This document shows, in pieces, positions 49,401-60,600 of a stretch of DNA of 64,000 nucleotides (positions are counted from its first letter, which is position 1; each line of letters opens with the position of its first letter). The translations under genes and the position numbers were made by a program. Origin of the DNA: Aquimarina spongiae (GTDB taxonomy: Bacteria; Bacteroidota; Bacteroidia; Flavobacteriales; Flavobacteriaceae); assembly GCF_900141785.1 (NCBI RefSeq), contig NZ_FQYP01000004.1, positions 186,001 through 250,000 of the forward strand, in the 5' to 3' direction. The notes beneath the pieces are model-generated. The model saw only the letters and a list, made by a program, of their open reading frames with translations, did not search any database and was not told the DNA's origin.

Positions 49401-50411
49401 ATACGGCACATCGTCTTGCGCAACGTTAGACGGATTCGTTGGCGTATTTCTGTATCCGTCGTAAATTACAGAAGTAGCAGTAACATCTATATAAGAACCT
49501 CCAGGTACTTTTACTTTGATGTTTCTAAAATCTGCATCTCCGACTTTTCTGGCATCTGCCAATGGTAAGTTGGTTAACTGTTCATCCCCTGTTGTTGTAT
49601 CTGCACTATTGACTAAGGTGGCATTGACCGTATTAGAAGACATTTCAGTAATGATGGTATTTCCATCTTCTTGGCTTACAGATACCGCCGGTATGGTTAT
49701 CGCAGCATCTCCTCCTGCTATGGTAAAGTTTCCTGGTCCGTTGTTTACAATAATGACAGCCACAGCTCCTGCATTCTGCACATTAAGTATTTTTTGAGTA
49801 AATGAGCAAAAACCTCTTCGAAGTACAGCAATATTACCATTCAGTTCTGCTGTGTTAACAAGGGTTCCACATCCATCATCTATTCCTCCACTATCTTGAA
49901 CCAATACCAAATCGGCAGTAATCCCGGGTGAGGTGGGTGCATCTATACCTCCAGGATCCAGTGTATTATTATTCACAGAATAATTACCCGCTATGGCAGT
50001 ATTATTAATGCTAAATATCAATTCGGTTTGCGGAATTCTTTCCAAATAATAGGTAGCAGACCAATACAGTCCTGCATAGGCAATAGTAGTACAACTTGGG
50101 TTTGGCGTTATCAGATCTGCACTACTAGAACTAAATGTAGTTGCATCACCATCGATATCGATATAAGCCGAAATGCTATTCCCATTATTTAAATTGCCAT
50201 TGTAAGCTGCATTTGGATCATACACTATATTATCTGTAAAACTATTCTCTAATCCAACGATAGAATTTCCTATCATGGTGAGATCTCCCTGGACCTGATT
50301 TAGCTTTACCCTTTCTGCAAGAGGAACAATCTCTTGAGCATAACTTCTTAGGCCATTAAAAATTAATAGTACTCCTAATACCAATAATTTAAAGTGTAAT
50401 GGTTTTTTCAT
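43431..50411 (-). CDS. Giant SprB-repeat adhesin with PA domain and T9SS type A sorting domain
   Basis: A 2,326-residue cell-surface protein. Signal peptide at about 1-26 (FNGLRSYAQ). Residues of about 30-160 begin a conserved N-terminal domain of SprB-like proteins (AYIDIDGDATTF, YAGLYWSATYYLERIP). A protease-associated (PA) domain follows at about 163-266 (NIAVLRRGFCSFTQKILN, AVAVIIVNNGPGNF). A DUF11-like module spans about 550-665 (LDLGDELFYELAIENVGNEN). From about 905 to 2140 there are many SprB-type repeats (DGTIRVQVTGGTPPYSYAL). The end, about 2250-2326, is a Por/type A signal: FPNPSKDRVRL, VLIYDVMGKLVM, GLRNGIYFAKI. It is paralogous to the next adhesin upstream. Confidence 0.9.
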   Translation of the reverse strand: MKKPLHFKLLVLGVLLIFNGLRSYAQEIVPLAERVKLNQVQGDLTMIGNSIVGLENSFTDNIVYDPNAAYNGNLNNGNSISAYIDIDGDATTFSSSSADLITPNPSCTTIAYAGLYWSATYYLERIPQTELIFSINNTAIAGNYSVNNNTLDPGGIDAPTSPGITADLVLVQDSGGIDDGCGTLVNTAELNGNIAVLRRGFCSFTQKILNVQNAGAVAVIIVNNGPGNFTIAGGDAAITIPAVSVSQEDGNTIITEMSSNTVNATLVNSADTTTGDEQLTNLPLADARKVGDADFRNIKVKVPGGSYIDVTATSVIYDGYRNTPTNPSNVAQDDVPYVCYADITNLIDQNNTNGTFTIANMNATIGQTSGVSGAVGGWTLVIVYEDPQATPKFISTNDGFVQIVSSNPDVDFTYTGVPTLPAPLSINAKFGISSLEGDQGLGGDRVSILNTSDIYESLGDQSGNNPSSNFFNSSITNNGAFVTNRNPNSQNTLGYDIDIFDLPNPGNSLIGNNQENVGFRLRTDQDSYRVFLTAFATENIEPELLVIKRGLNTTTATDITGSTLDLGDELFYELAIENVGNENFLDGSVIVSTQIPANMDLVNIDDASLPAGVVYDQSVPGKIDFVIPSGIVETTDAPIFIRYRVRVINDCASLRNTCSENIQSSATSSYIGEFSGISVVGVPSSTTVDNCGVGNSLPTSFLLDIPACSTDVTTCTGNLQLVAGLGYDRYTWSGPGIVSPIIQTGANANILDLANAQEGTYTVSKEDTNPADGTCVTLTEEFNVSSFRAISNPILDYVNGTSIISENCSGIDIPQILLCGDQDFLLETNFDPTLNLVSISWQRLAPSGACASDANDPCSLLSGDCTDTNWVEEPGGNTPSFTVSETGDYRILAEFDGGCFNPFYFSVSKTDYQPELTMQPIECGNAGSVEVTNAPLNFEFSLNSGGPYSNTTVFPIPAGGGGDITVYAIDTTFPGCEYTETINVPEINPTVQITATDPTCINDANGDGFGRINIEVIGGLPEYQYTISGGNLSSPIVVLNSDANNGVYTQTGLAPGTYTVEVVTNLPAPDCVFTETVTINSAPDFTAEAVLIAPETCDTGALVQVNVTSGAGDYQYDDGSNNFQTNNVFEIPIPADPSATYAFFVTDTNVPAGIPPCIIEANITGIETYSAINIDNVETVNAACATDSGEISIQVSPTVAGRTYTYRLVDTSADSEVEKLTSTERDITFDNVVDGFYYIEVLHNNTSDPSADPICAVTSAVQTVTAPSPIDATVSVIRELSCSSGTEDAIIRVDAISGGSGSYEWSFSPTGLFTAITADPYDIPVSTAGNYALYIRNQATGDCFVSFDTTVAPLLEIDDINATIGNIDCNTQNIEVTVSAAPAGPTYLYSVTPAPISGDANTGFFVLDGGVNYTVTAQRSDNSCTLSKVFTFDATSPINNPTVVRDVSAINAGQISCNNPETVIVSITEGVGPFLFEELNGVVPSQTVAQGTGDNGATVGIETTAMFTLSNVGSYTFRITDLATGCNFDTPSYSIDPFDTVEIQALVASDITCFGDSDGSITIEVSGYTGSYDYNVTNVTTISGTGNTNAGPVVITNLLAGLYTVEITASEAPFCNVAANVVVSEPQPITASFTVTDPTTQTGGQIEIDTAGGTPPYFYTLTGDGIGPITATSNLFVDLDPGNYLVSIDDSNSCRVEFPVTLQEPVIDNLEVTLDLGSTFINCYAQSTAVVSADVTGGTGNYQYTLTGTNFFGNTITVGPQSNSEFRDLAAGNYNYTVESDGVSPSTIPFVITQPQELVGAADITTSILCVGDNDGTIRVQVTGGTPPYSYALASNPGLFFSDESDGVLNAHTFEGLIAGNYEVLVQDANGCSQVISVVIPEPTPIVADVINIIPETCSGNSDGEFTIAISGGTPPYFTNITNNDADLVIDKFSYSNLPAGITTIFVSDANGCRVTFPIEISEGIDLRGTLIANATCASDSGTPTSVYEVRIELDSNTPNTDVIYWLAGINGTPNPSETSNTSGIFAVEPGEYEGSALSAGGCEVSVGTILVEEYEEVSIVVEGTNPTNPGENGEILVNIIAGNGPFSITLDDEAPIIVENNNYVFTQVAAGDHHVVVSDNGGCSVQTATVTIVEEDKNPIVTYAEEILVCAITGQSYPVVTIQDEQGEVVDLPLLNVLSIVWQKLDEITCDIELEDNCPTSDSVCTSDWFDIGNGTSNTFTEAGEYRVVVNFITRSGNNEKIYYFRVESEVTTIDKEIVAFPNPSKDRVRLNKEVEEVLIYDVMGKLVMKTNQNSYSIAGLRNGIYFAKIKTSNRREVIVKLIKE
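44000..47690 (-). repeat. SprB-type repeat array of the short adhesin
   Basis: About 1,230 codons of degenerate 70-100-residue beta-sandwich repeats. Each starts with a Cys-containing strand (CVGDNDGTIRVQV, CFGDSDGSITIEV, CSGNSDGEFTIAI), followed by GGTPPYxY and closed by LxAGxYxVxVxDxxGC. Repeats are diverged from one another at the DNA level, so the array is not a simple tandem repeat. Confidence 0.8.
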
Positions 50412-50536
50412 TCATTTATAGGTTAGTTAATAAAATTAATTTAGGTGTTGTTTCTATAAGTGTCTGTTTTCGAAAAACATTACCCTAAAAAGTGAGAAAA
50501 ATTTTGAATGGATAAATAAATAATGTTTCGGCGTAA

Positions 50537-50563
50537 AAAAACCACCCAAATTGGGTGGTTTTT
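50537..50563 (-). terminator. Intrinsic terminator downstream of the PorP/SprF gene
   Basis: AAAAACCACCC (50537-50547) pairs with GGGTGGTTTTT (50553-50563) around a 5-base loop; on the minus strand the stem is followed by a T run. It ends the transcript of the PorP/SprF gene before the short adhesin. The remaining 50412-50536 is AT-rich, presumably the adhesin promoter region, without an exact TAnnTTTG box. Confidence 0.82.
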
Positions 50564-50580
50564 GCCTGTATATATTTTCT

Positions 50581-51537
50581 TTAGTAAGTACATCCACATT
50601 TACTCTGCCTACAACCAAAGTCAAGTCCTAATGTAATCAAGTGTGATCCAGCTGCAGTGGTTGGCTGTAATACTTCATTTACATTTACCTGATATCCATA
50701 AGCCACATAAAAATTAGCTTTTTTGATTCCTATCATGGGAGAGACAGATAAAGGCTTGAAATCCTGATCTACCAGGGATCTAACACTAATTCCTGCCCAA
50801 TAATAATCTCCTCGATGTAGTTTACGAACTTTTAAGTTAAGGTCGGTTGTAGAACGTCCATCTCCAGCAAAATTCTGATACAATACCGAAGGTTCTATTT
50901 CTATATCACTAAATCGATGATAGAACGTATATCCGGTATAGATGTAATAGTTCTGGATGGTAGAAGGCTCTGTTGGATTAAAGTCGTCTATTTCCTTTTG
51001 TAATAAGTTTACCGCATTGGCACTCAAAAAGAATCGTCCTAAACGATATAGCAACGCAATATCGAAATTAGAATCATTTACGCTGATATCTGCCAATCCA
51101 GGAATTACCGGATTGTCAGGATCACCATTATTAAACTCTGAAGTATCAATACCAAACTGAGTAAACTTATAGCTTATCCCAAAAGATAGGTATTGATTAT
51201 TATATTCACTCAGTGTTAAATGGTGCGCAAATGACAACTGAATCCCTCTTTGGGTAGTAAAACCATTCTGGTCATTAAACAGAATAGCACCTACTCCCGA
51301 ACGATCTGATATCCGACCATCTATCGAAAGGGATTGTGTTCCCGGAGAGTCTTCAATACTTACCCATTGTTCGAAACCAGAAGCTCTGATCTGCCAACAA
51401 TCTCCGATTCCCGCATATGCCGAGGATATCAAGTAAGGGTTATCTGCGATGTATTGATTCTGCACAGGAGCAAAAAACTCTTGAGCAAAGGTGCAATAGC
51501 TTGCAAACAGACTTAATATTACAATATACTTCTTCAT
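50581..51537 (-). CDS. PorP/SprF family T9SS outer-membrane protein
   Basis: A 318-residue beta-barrel-type protein. Signal peptide at about 1-18 (VILSLFASYCTFAQ). The early segment NQYIADNPYLISSAYAGIGD and IRASGFEQWVSIEDSPGTQS are diagnostic of the family, followed by alternating barrel strands (HHLTLSEYNNQYLSFGISY). SprF-like proteins are needed for secretion or surface attachment of a neighbouring adhesin with a type B sorting domain. The gene follows the giant type B adhesin after 84 bases and ends in a terminator. Unusually, the C-terminus ends CRQSKCGCTY, a small Cys cluster instead of a barrel-strand aromatic end. Confidence 0.92.
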   Translation of the reverse strand: MKKYIVILSLFASYCTFAQEFFAPVQNQYIADNPYLISSAYAGIGDCWQIRASGFEQWVSIEDSPGTQSLSIDGRISDRSGVGAILFNDQNGFTTQRGIQLSFAHHLTLSEYNNQYLSFGISYKFTQFGIDTSEFNNGDPDNPVIPGLADISVNDSNFDIALLYRLGRFFLSANAVNLLQKEIDDFNPTEPSTIQNYYIYTGYTFYHRFSDIEIEPSVLYQNFAGDGRSTTDLNLKVRKLHRGDYYWAGISVRSLVDQDFKPLSVSPMIGIKKANFYVAYGYQVNVNEVLQPTTAAGSHLITLGLDFGCRQSKCGCTY

Positions 51538-51621
51538 CTACTATTTTTAATTACTGACCACTGACTTTTCGGTCGTTTGGCTATATCCACTTTGTTTTAT
51601 AACTCACTTCTAATCTATATA

Positions 51622-54600
51622 TTATCTATACAAGGTGAAGTGACCGGTAAACTCTCTATTGTCTATATCATTAAGGATAATCGTATACCAGTAATCTCCC
51701 GAAGGAAGTTCTTTACCTTGGTATGTTCCTTTCCATCCTTGTTGATCTCCTCTATACTCTGCCAACATTCTACCGTATCTATCGAATATGGTTACTTCCA
51801 TATTTTCGAAGAAGAACGGATCGTCTGCATTTGGAGTTATCTGTCTTGGATACCAGAACCTTTCTTCGGTTGTCGCATTCGGATCATCCGGAGTAAAGTA
51901 GTTTGGTATACGGATATTGATATACGTTAAGAACTGTGTTACAATCACCTCACAACCGCTTGAGTCTACTACACGTATGATGTAATCTCCTGTCTCGCGG
52001 ATTGCAAAAATATTGTCTTCCAATTCTATTTCATTTCCGTTGAAGGTCACAAAATAGGTATACGGTGGTACACCATCAGTCACAATAATCTCATACTCGT
52101 TAGGGTCTTGAGGATTATTGGTCATTTGTGCAACCGGCACAGACAATGGAACGTACTCTTCGATAATAATCGTTCCAACATCTACGGTACATCCTCCTGC
52201 ATGTTCCATCGTACCTTGGTATTCTCCTGGCGCCACTTCAAACTCTCCTGTTAAATTACTATTTGGTGCAGGATCAGCAGTACCATTAATACCGGTAAGA
52301 GTAAAGATGATATCTGTGTTCACCGAATCAGGAGATAATTCAAAGTCGATGAAATATCTTGGTCCTGTGGTAATATTCGCCGGATTGTTTGGATCTCTAA
52401 CCGGACACTCTAATCTAGGCGCAAGATCTGCATCAAGCATTACACCTGGATCGATCGTGATTGGTAAACTAATACGACAGTTATTAGCATCTCTAATGAA
52501 TACTTCGGTTACTCCTGAAGGTAAATTTGTATAGGTAAACAGATCTACCACAAAGTCACCATCATTATTCGTGATATTCGTCTCATACGGAGGTGTACCT
52601 CCAGTGATTTCTATCGTGAATGCTCCATCGTTATCTCCGAAACATGTTTCTGGCATATTGAAGGTTTCTGTAGCCATCAACGTATTTGGTTCTAAGATTT
52701 CTCTTGTAAACGTTACATCACAACCATTAGCATCCTGAGCCAACACTAGGTAAATACCTGGCGCTAAGTTCTCGAAGGTGTGCTCGTTAGGAATACCATC
52801 TGAAGCATCGTTAAAGAATGTTCCAGGCATAGAATCTATCGCAAACGAGTATGGTGGTGTACCTCCCGCGGCAACAATTCTAATCGTACCATCATCTTCT
52901 CCGTTACAAGTTACATTCGTAAAGAATGCCTCTGGTTCGAATAATGGAGGGTTATCTATAGTAAATGGACGAGTCAACGTACAGCTATTATCACTTACAG
53001 ATCTCGCCGTGTACTCATAGTTACCTGGAGGCAGATCTCTAAACTCTGTTGTAGACTGAGGTCCTAAAATTGTTGCTGTATCAAGATTTTCTAAGATAAA
53101 CTCATAATCTCCTATACCACCACCCAGATCAGTAATATTAATGATCGCTGTAGCTTCATCACGACAGTTGATCATGGCTGCACTAAGATCCAATTGGAAA
53201 GTAATTGGATTGATCGGTACAACTGGCACTGGGTCAGATTGTGGTGATCTACATCCATTACCATCTATCACATAGAACACATACTCACCTTGAGGAAGGT
53301 TAAATATGTTAGATGCTGTTGGTGCAGACTCCACTGGGTTAAGAGGGTCCGTTACATTAATCTGAACAAACTGAGGCGTACCCACTGCATTAGTAGCACT
53401 TAGTGTTACTGTAGCAGTATTATCACTACATGTTACTGGGTCGATATCTACAATATCAATCAGTACTTGTGGTACATCGTTGATCACAGCCGTTGTTTGC
53501 GCAGTACATCCTAATTGATCGTATACGGTAATTGTATACGTATCAGGACCTAGGTTCTCGAATCTGTTTACGGTTTGTTGTACACTTTCTGGTCCTCCAG
53601 TTGGTGTAATTGTATAACGTAATGGGATATCCGTTGCTGTTGCAAGTACCGTAATTACTCCATCCGTTTCTCCGAAACAGCTAATACTACTATCAGGGAT
53701 AGGCGTAATGGCCACATCGTCTGCTGGTGGTGTTACTGTTATCGTATCATCATCTGTACATGTAAATGTTCCATTATCATCTACAGCAGTTACTGTAAAG
53801 GTGAACACCCCTGCAGTATTGGTAGCTTGAGCAATTGATAATCCCTCAAACAATCCTGTGGTATTCACATCTCCAGTTTCTACAAGTGTGTAGGTTACAT
53901 TTCCTCTTGCTCCACTTACACTTGTCTGGAATGAAATATCATTTGCAGGATCACAACTTTCCTGATCGTTGATTGGTACTAATGTAATTTCAAACGGAGT
54001 TGCAGGCCCATCTATAGTTACAATATTAGAGCTTCCTGTACATAGTGGAGCATTACGCTCTATGATATCTACTCTGTAGTTACCTACCCCTAATCCAGCT
54101 GGTGGTGGTGGAATCACAAACGTATCTGCCGTTGCAGGATCCACATCTGTATTTAGGTCTACTGTACTAGTGAACACCGTTACTTCTGGTGTTACACCCA
54201 CATCAACGATTGTATATCCAAAGGCTCCTACATATTGCGAAACTGCAATCTGGATAGAACCATCAGCATCTCCGAAACAGGTTTCTGGAGTCTGTTGTGT
54301 AGCAACAATCTCAACCAGATCAAATGGGTCAATTGTATAATCTACCTCAACGAAACATCCTGTAGTTTGATCCGTGATTCTGAACACATATAATCCTACA
54401 TCAGTAAGCGTAAAGTTAACATTAGTAGCGTTGGTCTCTACAGCAGGAGTTCCTGGGTTGTCTGCGGTTCCTGCAGGCACATTATTTTGTGGTGCTACTG
54501 CAACTGGACCACTGATTACTTCAAAGTTGAATGGACCCGCTCCATCAGTAACACTCACTGTCACATCTTCTCCCGCAGGACAAGTGATCGCAGTAACCTG

Positions 54601-57600
54601 TGTTACTGTAGGATCTTCCATGATTGGTAGATCAATGGTTTCTTGAATTACCATCGGTACGGTTTCACAACCATTACTATCAGTAACTTCAATATCATAA
54701 GTACCCTCTTCTGCAGCTGTAAACTCATACTGTACTCCTACAGCTACCGCATCAGCATCTGTAATATTAGTATCAGTTATTGTAGCTCCAGAAGGTGTAG
54801 TATAACTTACGCTATACGGTGGTGTTCCATCTTGAATAGTTACGGTCACCGTTGGGAAGTTTTCTGTTGTTCCTGTACAAGTATAGTTCCCTGGATCAAC
54901 ACTAGCTATTACTTGAGTTGCATTTGGTATTACAAAAGCAACCAAACCAGAACATCCACTAGCCGAAGTTACCTCTACCAGGTACTCACCTGCTGTAGGA
55001 TGTGGTGCAGGAAGCGCATCAAAAGATAAACCTGTAAATGTTGGGTTATCTATTTGTGGTGCTCCTATTGCTGCTCCAGTAATGGCAAGAGTTCCTCCAT
55101 TATTTTCATACAATTGGTAAGAATATGGACCGTCTCCATCAGTTCCTGCTTGTAGGGTGATTACAACACTTCCGTCGCTATCGCCAATACAAGATACTCC
55201 CACTGGCGAAGCAGCTGCAGGTACTGGATCAACCGGTATAGGTAAAGAAACTGCTGTGTTTACAGAACATCCAGAACCAGTAGCCGGTGGTGTATTGCTA
55301 TCAACTACAGTTACCGTATATGATCCTGCAGTAACAGGCGTGAATACGTTTGCTCCTGCACCATTTTGTACGATTGGTGCGATTGGTGTTCCACTACTAT
55401 CCGTACCGCTTAAGGTAAACGTAAAGTTAGTAGGATTCGCGGCAAAATCAGAACCTCCTGTTACCGTTGCTGTGATCTCTCCTCCAACATCTGTTCTACA
55501 TTGTGGATCACCAGTAAATGTTGCAGTAATAGTCAATTCTGGTACAATGGTAATGGTTTCATCTGCAGAGACACAACCATTTTCGTCGTACACTCTTACG
55601 GTATATATTCCTGGTGTAGTCACCGTAAAGTCATGGGTAGTACCATTTACATTACCTGGTACTTGTCCGCTACCTGCTGGTCCTATTTCAAAGGTAAGTG
55701 CATTGGTAGCCGGTGCAACAACAGGCACATTACTAGTCCCTACTACTCTTATCGTATAATTATCATCAAACACACAAGGATCTGTCCAGGTTACTGAGTC
55801 TACCGTTGGATCTTCTGTTCTTTCTACTGTTTCTAATATAGAAACAGGATTAGAAATACAACTATTATCATCAGTTACTTCAATAGTATAGTTTACTGTT
55901 GTAGCTGGAGCTGTTACTGGTAACAAGAACTCATTAGTAGTGTTCGTTGTTGTATTCGTAATTACAGTAGCACCAGCGGTTGCTGTATAGGTATATGGAG
56001 GAGTTCCTCCTGTTACAACTACTGTTACTCTTGCGTCTTCATTACAATTTGCATTTTCATTATTTGTAATGCTAAATCTCAATTCTTCTGGTTGTTCTAG
56101 TGTAATTCTGTTTGAAGTTGCGTCACAGAATGGTGCATCAGTTGCAGTTACTACAACCTCGAACACTCCTGCTGGTAAACTTCCAACACTAATCGGGTTT
56201 GTAAATCCAGCAAGTTCAGAACCTGATGTTACCACACCTGCGGTGGTGCTTACAATATCATAATCAAAAGCACCGGTATAATTTGCAACCGAGAATTCTA
56301 ATGTTCCTGTATTTACATTAAAGCATGTTAAATCAAGACCAGCAGTTGCTGTTACTTCAATAACATCAAACTCAGGAACATCATATGTTGTTGTTATATC
56401 ACAGTTTAGTCCTAAACCATTAACATCTCCTTGATCTACAATTCTGAAGGTATATGTACCTATGCTTGGTAAATTAAAGAACTGCGCAAGACGAGTTCCT
56501 GGAGGTGTATCAATCGCTGGAGGCAGTGTAACACTTGCAGGTCCAGAAATCACCTCAAACAAGAAATCACCTGATCCTCCTTGAATAGAAACTTCAACAA
56601 TCTCGTCTCCAATTCCTGCCGGTGGAGGTGTTTGACAGTTGATTGCCTGCGTTTGTGTCACTAGTGGATCAAACATTGGTGTATAAGGCGCAATAACTAC
56701 ATTATCTATTGCAGAAGGACAGTTGTTGCTATCAAATATCTGAATGTTGTACGTTCCTGGTATTGGTGCTTCGATAGAAGTCGTAGGAAGCGTTACAGGA
56801 ATATTAGAAATTACCGTAGCATCTGGTCTAGTTACTTGAGCCGTATAAGGCGCACCATTTCCATTTAATACATTGGTAATTTCTATTGTTGCATTGGTAT
56901 TCCCATCACAATCAAATTGATCTGCTTGATCAGCATCAAAAGTTGGAACGGTAACATCATCTATTGTATAATCTTCTGTATCAATACAAACCACATCATC
57001 TGTTGCACCAGGACCATTTGGTTCTGTTGCTCTAACTTCAACGGTATAGGTACCAGGTCCTAAATTGTCAAATATAGGACTCGCCTGTGGTCCTCTAAGC
57101 GTTGGACCAGCAGTAATTTCATAGGTATATGTTGCCGTATTATCCACAGTCGATGGTGGTGGTGTAGTTCTTAAAATAGCTGTCAACGTGCCATCTGTAG
57201 CTCCGTTACATGAGATACTTGGGTTTGTTGTTGGCTGAATCAACACTGGTTCTATAGGTGCTTCAATACTTACTGGAGCCGTAAATGTACATCCAGGTGC
57301 TGGACCTCTTCCGTCGTCAGTAATTTCAACTACATATTCTCCAACCGGTACATTTTCAAATACTCCAGGAGAGGATTGAACCACTCCACCAGGAACAGTT
57401 GTACCATTAACTCCAGTGAGAACAAATGTTAATGTTCCTGCTGCAGTTCCTGTAGTTAGAGTCGTTGTAATGATACCATCTTCTGCCAAACAATTTGGTG
57501 CTGTGGTAAATTCTGCCTCAAACTCTAACGGATCAAATACGGTAATATTAATAGGTGTTGATGGACATCCATTTCCATCGATAACGGTAATCGTATATGT

Positions 57601-60600
57601 TCCCGCTGCAGTTACAGTAAACTCATGTGAAGTACCATCAGTAAACTGCTGTACATTTGCCGGAGTACTTACTTCAAAAATCTCATACAATAAAGTATTT
57701 GAAGGAGTAATAAGTATTCCCGTAGCATTAACCGTAAATGTATAATTATTATCGTACGTACAAGGATCATCCACAAATGGTGGAGTATCAAAAGACGCAG
57801 TTGGTAGTGCATCCACAGATGCTACCACTTGCTCATATCCTTGTATACAGTCATTATCGTCTATAACAGCAATATAGAATATCGCTCCATCTGTTGTTCC
57901 TAAATCGATAACATTACTTGTTAAGGTAAAATCACCTGGTACTAATGCAGCCAGTGCAGTTACAGGAGTAGTTCCTGATCCATCATCATCCACTCTTACA
58001 TAACGATATCCATCTGCCGTACCTGCAGTAAATGGTGTACCTCCTGTAGTAGTCATAATTACCGTTGAAGACACATTACAGTTACCATTGGATATTGGTC
58101 CAGCGTTCAATGTTATCGGATCTGCTTCATCAATAGTAAAGAAATCTGATGCTGTTGAACAAAGTCTTGCTCCATTTGTTTCTGTTACTCTAATAAAATA
58201 ATCTCCTGGAGGTAATCCTCCTCCTACTGGAGTAGAATCTGTGTTAGAGTTAATGGTCACAGGTCCTCCTGGAGCAGCCACATTTCCTACAAGAACAGGC
58301 GCTGCCGGTGGTGGGTCAAATCTTCTAAAGATTTCCCAGTCTATAGTTTGGCCAGCAACAACTTCATAGTTATCAACCACAAACTCTACGATACCATCGT
58401 CTGCACCATCGCATTGCTCCGGTGTCACTGTTCCTAGAGTTACATCTGGAGCACTTGGAGGTGTTATCTGGAAAATCTCCTGATAAACACAATTTGTAGT
58501 TTGGTCAACAATAGTAACCGTATAGAAAATACCAAACTCTAGTACCCCTGCTGCCACTTGGTGGTCATTAATTATACCAACTGGTGGTGGGAATAATGCG
58601 TTTGGCGGTGCTCCATCATTCAATGCAACTGGTGGCGTAACAATACCATCAATTTCGATGGTAAAAGGTCCTGTACCGTTTCTAACATATACGTCTAATA
58701 CAGCTCCAGTAGCACAACTACCCGCCGGGTTTAAAAATGCTCCTAAATCATCGACCTCATTTCTAATTTCAAAAGGATGTGTAATACTACACATATTACC
58801 ATCGGTAATATCTAGTTCATAATTACCAAAAGTTAAAGGTGTAATCAGTACTTGGTTAGGCAAAGGATGTGAAATTCCTGGTGCCACAACTACTGTACCA
58901 TTACGTCTAAGTACGTAAGTAAGACTAGAAGCATTTGCAGATGCATCTGGAGTTCCCCCATCAAGATCCAATAAAATGGACCCATCTTGTGGCACTCCAC
59001 CAACACTACAGTCAATATTAGTTATTACCTCATTGACTACTTGTAATTCATCTGGCTGAGTAACTGTGACCGAACCGTCATAATTACAACCTGTTACGGT
59101 ATTACTAAATGTATAGTTATATGTCCCAGCACTTTGATTTGGTATCGAGATGGTCGTATTAGTTACTGTTGTTGCAGCGCCACCATCATAAGTCAATTCG
59201 AAATCTCCTAGATTTGGTGCACTGAAATTAATAACAACTGTACCTGTATCTCCAAAACAGGCTAGATCAACCTGCGGTGAATTAAAGGTTGGCGCAACTG
59301 GTGCAACAAACTCGATCGGATCAGATAGTCCAATACAACTTTGTCCATCCATAATCCTGAACTGATAAGTTCCACCGGTTGTTGTTGTGAAATTAGTAAA
59401 AGCTGGTCCTGGCTCATTTACATGAAGATTCCATGTAGCTCCACCGTCGGTACTAAATTCAATAGTATAGTTTGGTGCAGGAGCATATCCATTTGCCACG
59501 GTAAATCCTACACTACCAGCAGTTAAAGGATCAGCAGGATTACCAGACACATTACATGTAATTTCTGATAATTTTGTCGCTGTTAATTCTACAGGTTCTT
59601 CTATAGTAACATCTAGTGTCGCCGAAGCACAACCTCTTTCATCTGTAACAATAAACTGATACACTCCTGCCTGAGAAAGCGTTGGTGGAGGTGTAGTTGT
59701 AAAAGTAAATGGAACGGCAGCTAAAGTTATATTTGTTGGTCCAGAAACAGGGTTCCCGTCTCTAGTAAGTGTATACGTATGTGCTCCTGTACCCAAAGCC
59801 GTAACTTCCACTACAAAACTCACTTCTCCATCTGGATTTAAACAGAAATCTGCAGAATCTAATCCTATTGCAGGAACAGGTAGAGGGTTTATAGTAATTT
59901 GTTGAGCTGCAGAAGGACAATTGTCGGTGTCCGTAACAATAATTTCAAACGTTCCATCAGGAAGGTTTTCGTAAGGTATCGCAATATCTCTTGGAGAAAC
60001 TACCGGATTAGCAAAAATATCATTAACTGGGTTTCCAGCACCATCTGTTAGTGAGTACTGGTATGGTCCTCCATTTCCTCCAGACACTCCACTAATGGTT
60101 ATTGTATTTCCATTAATACAAGATTGATCTGGTGTATCTATTGTAAAGTTAATCGGCGTAGGCTCGGTGATTACAACCGTTTCAGTATCTGTACAATTCG
60201 TATTTACAGTAGCGTCAGCATTGGTAACTTCGATGGTATAAGTACCATCTTCTAAACCTGTAACCGTTAACGGATCTGCTGGGAACGTACCTGTAGCCAC
60301 AACTGTTGTAGCCGGAGCAGGTCCCGTAACCTCAAATGTAAAGTTAGTAAAGGTTGCTGTATCTACATTAAACGTAAACGCACCATCGTTTCCATTAATA
60401 CAAGTAACTGGTTGCGTTTGGGCAGCACTTATAATTTCTATTTCATCTAAAAGAGGTTGATTAAAGTCTACAAAATCTGTACACTCATTATCACTTCTTC
60501 TTGCAGTTACTCTATACGTAACTCCATTGGTAAAGGTATAACTTGTTGTATTACTAAATGCTGTTGATCCTGTAGCGGCTGCACCAGTTGCTGGGTCTGG

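Noticed and set aside
51570..51588. Short direct repeat (GTCAGTGGTCAGT, minus strand) upstream of the PorP/SprF gene as an attachment site or insertion scar
   Set aside because: The repeat is only 5-6 bases and there is no integrase or transposase nearby.
55157..55759. A 200-codon open frame on the plus strand opposite the giant adhesin
   Set aside because: It is the antisense of Thr/Val/Gly-rich repeats, which rarely give stop codons; the translation is low-complexity and has no start signal or domain.
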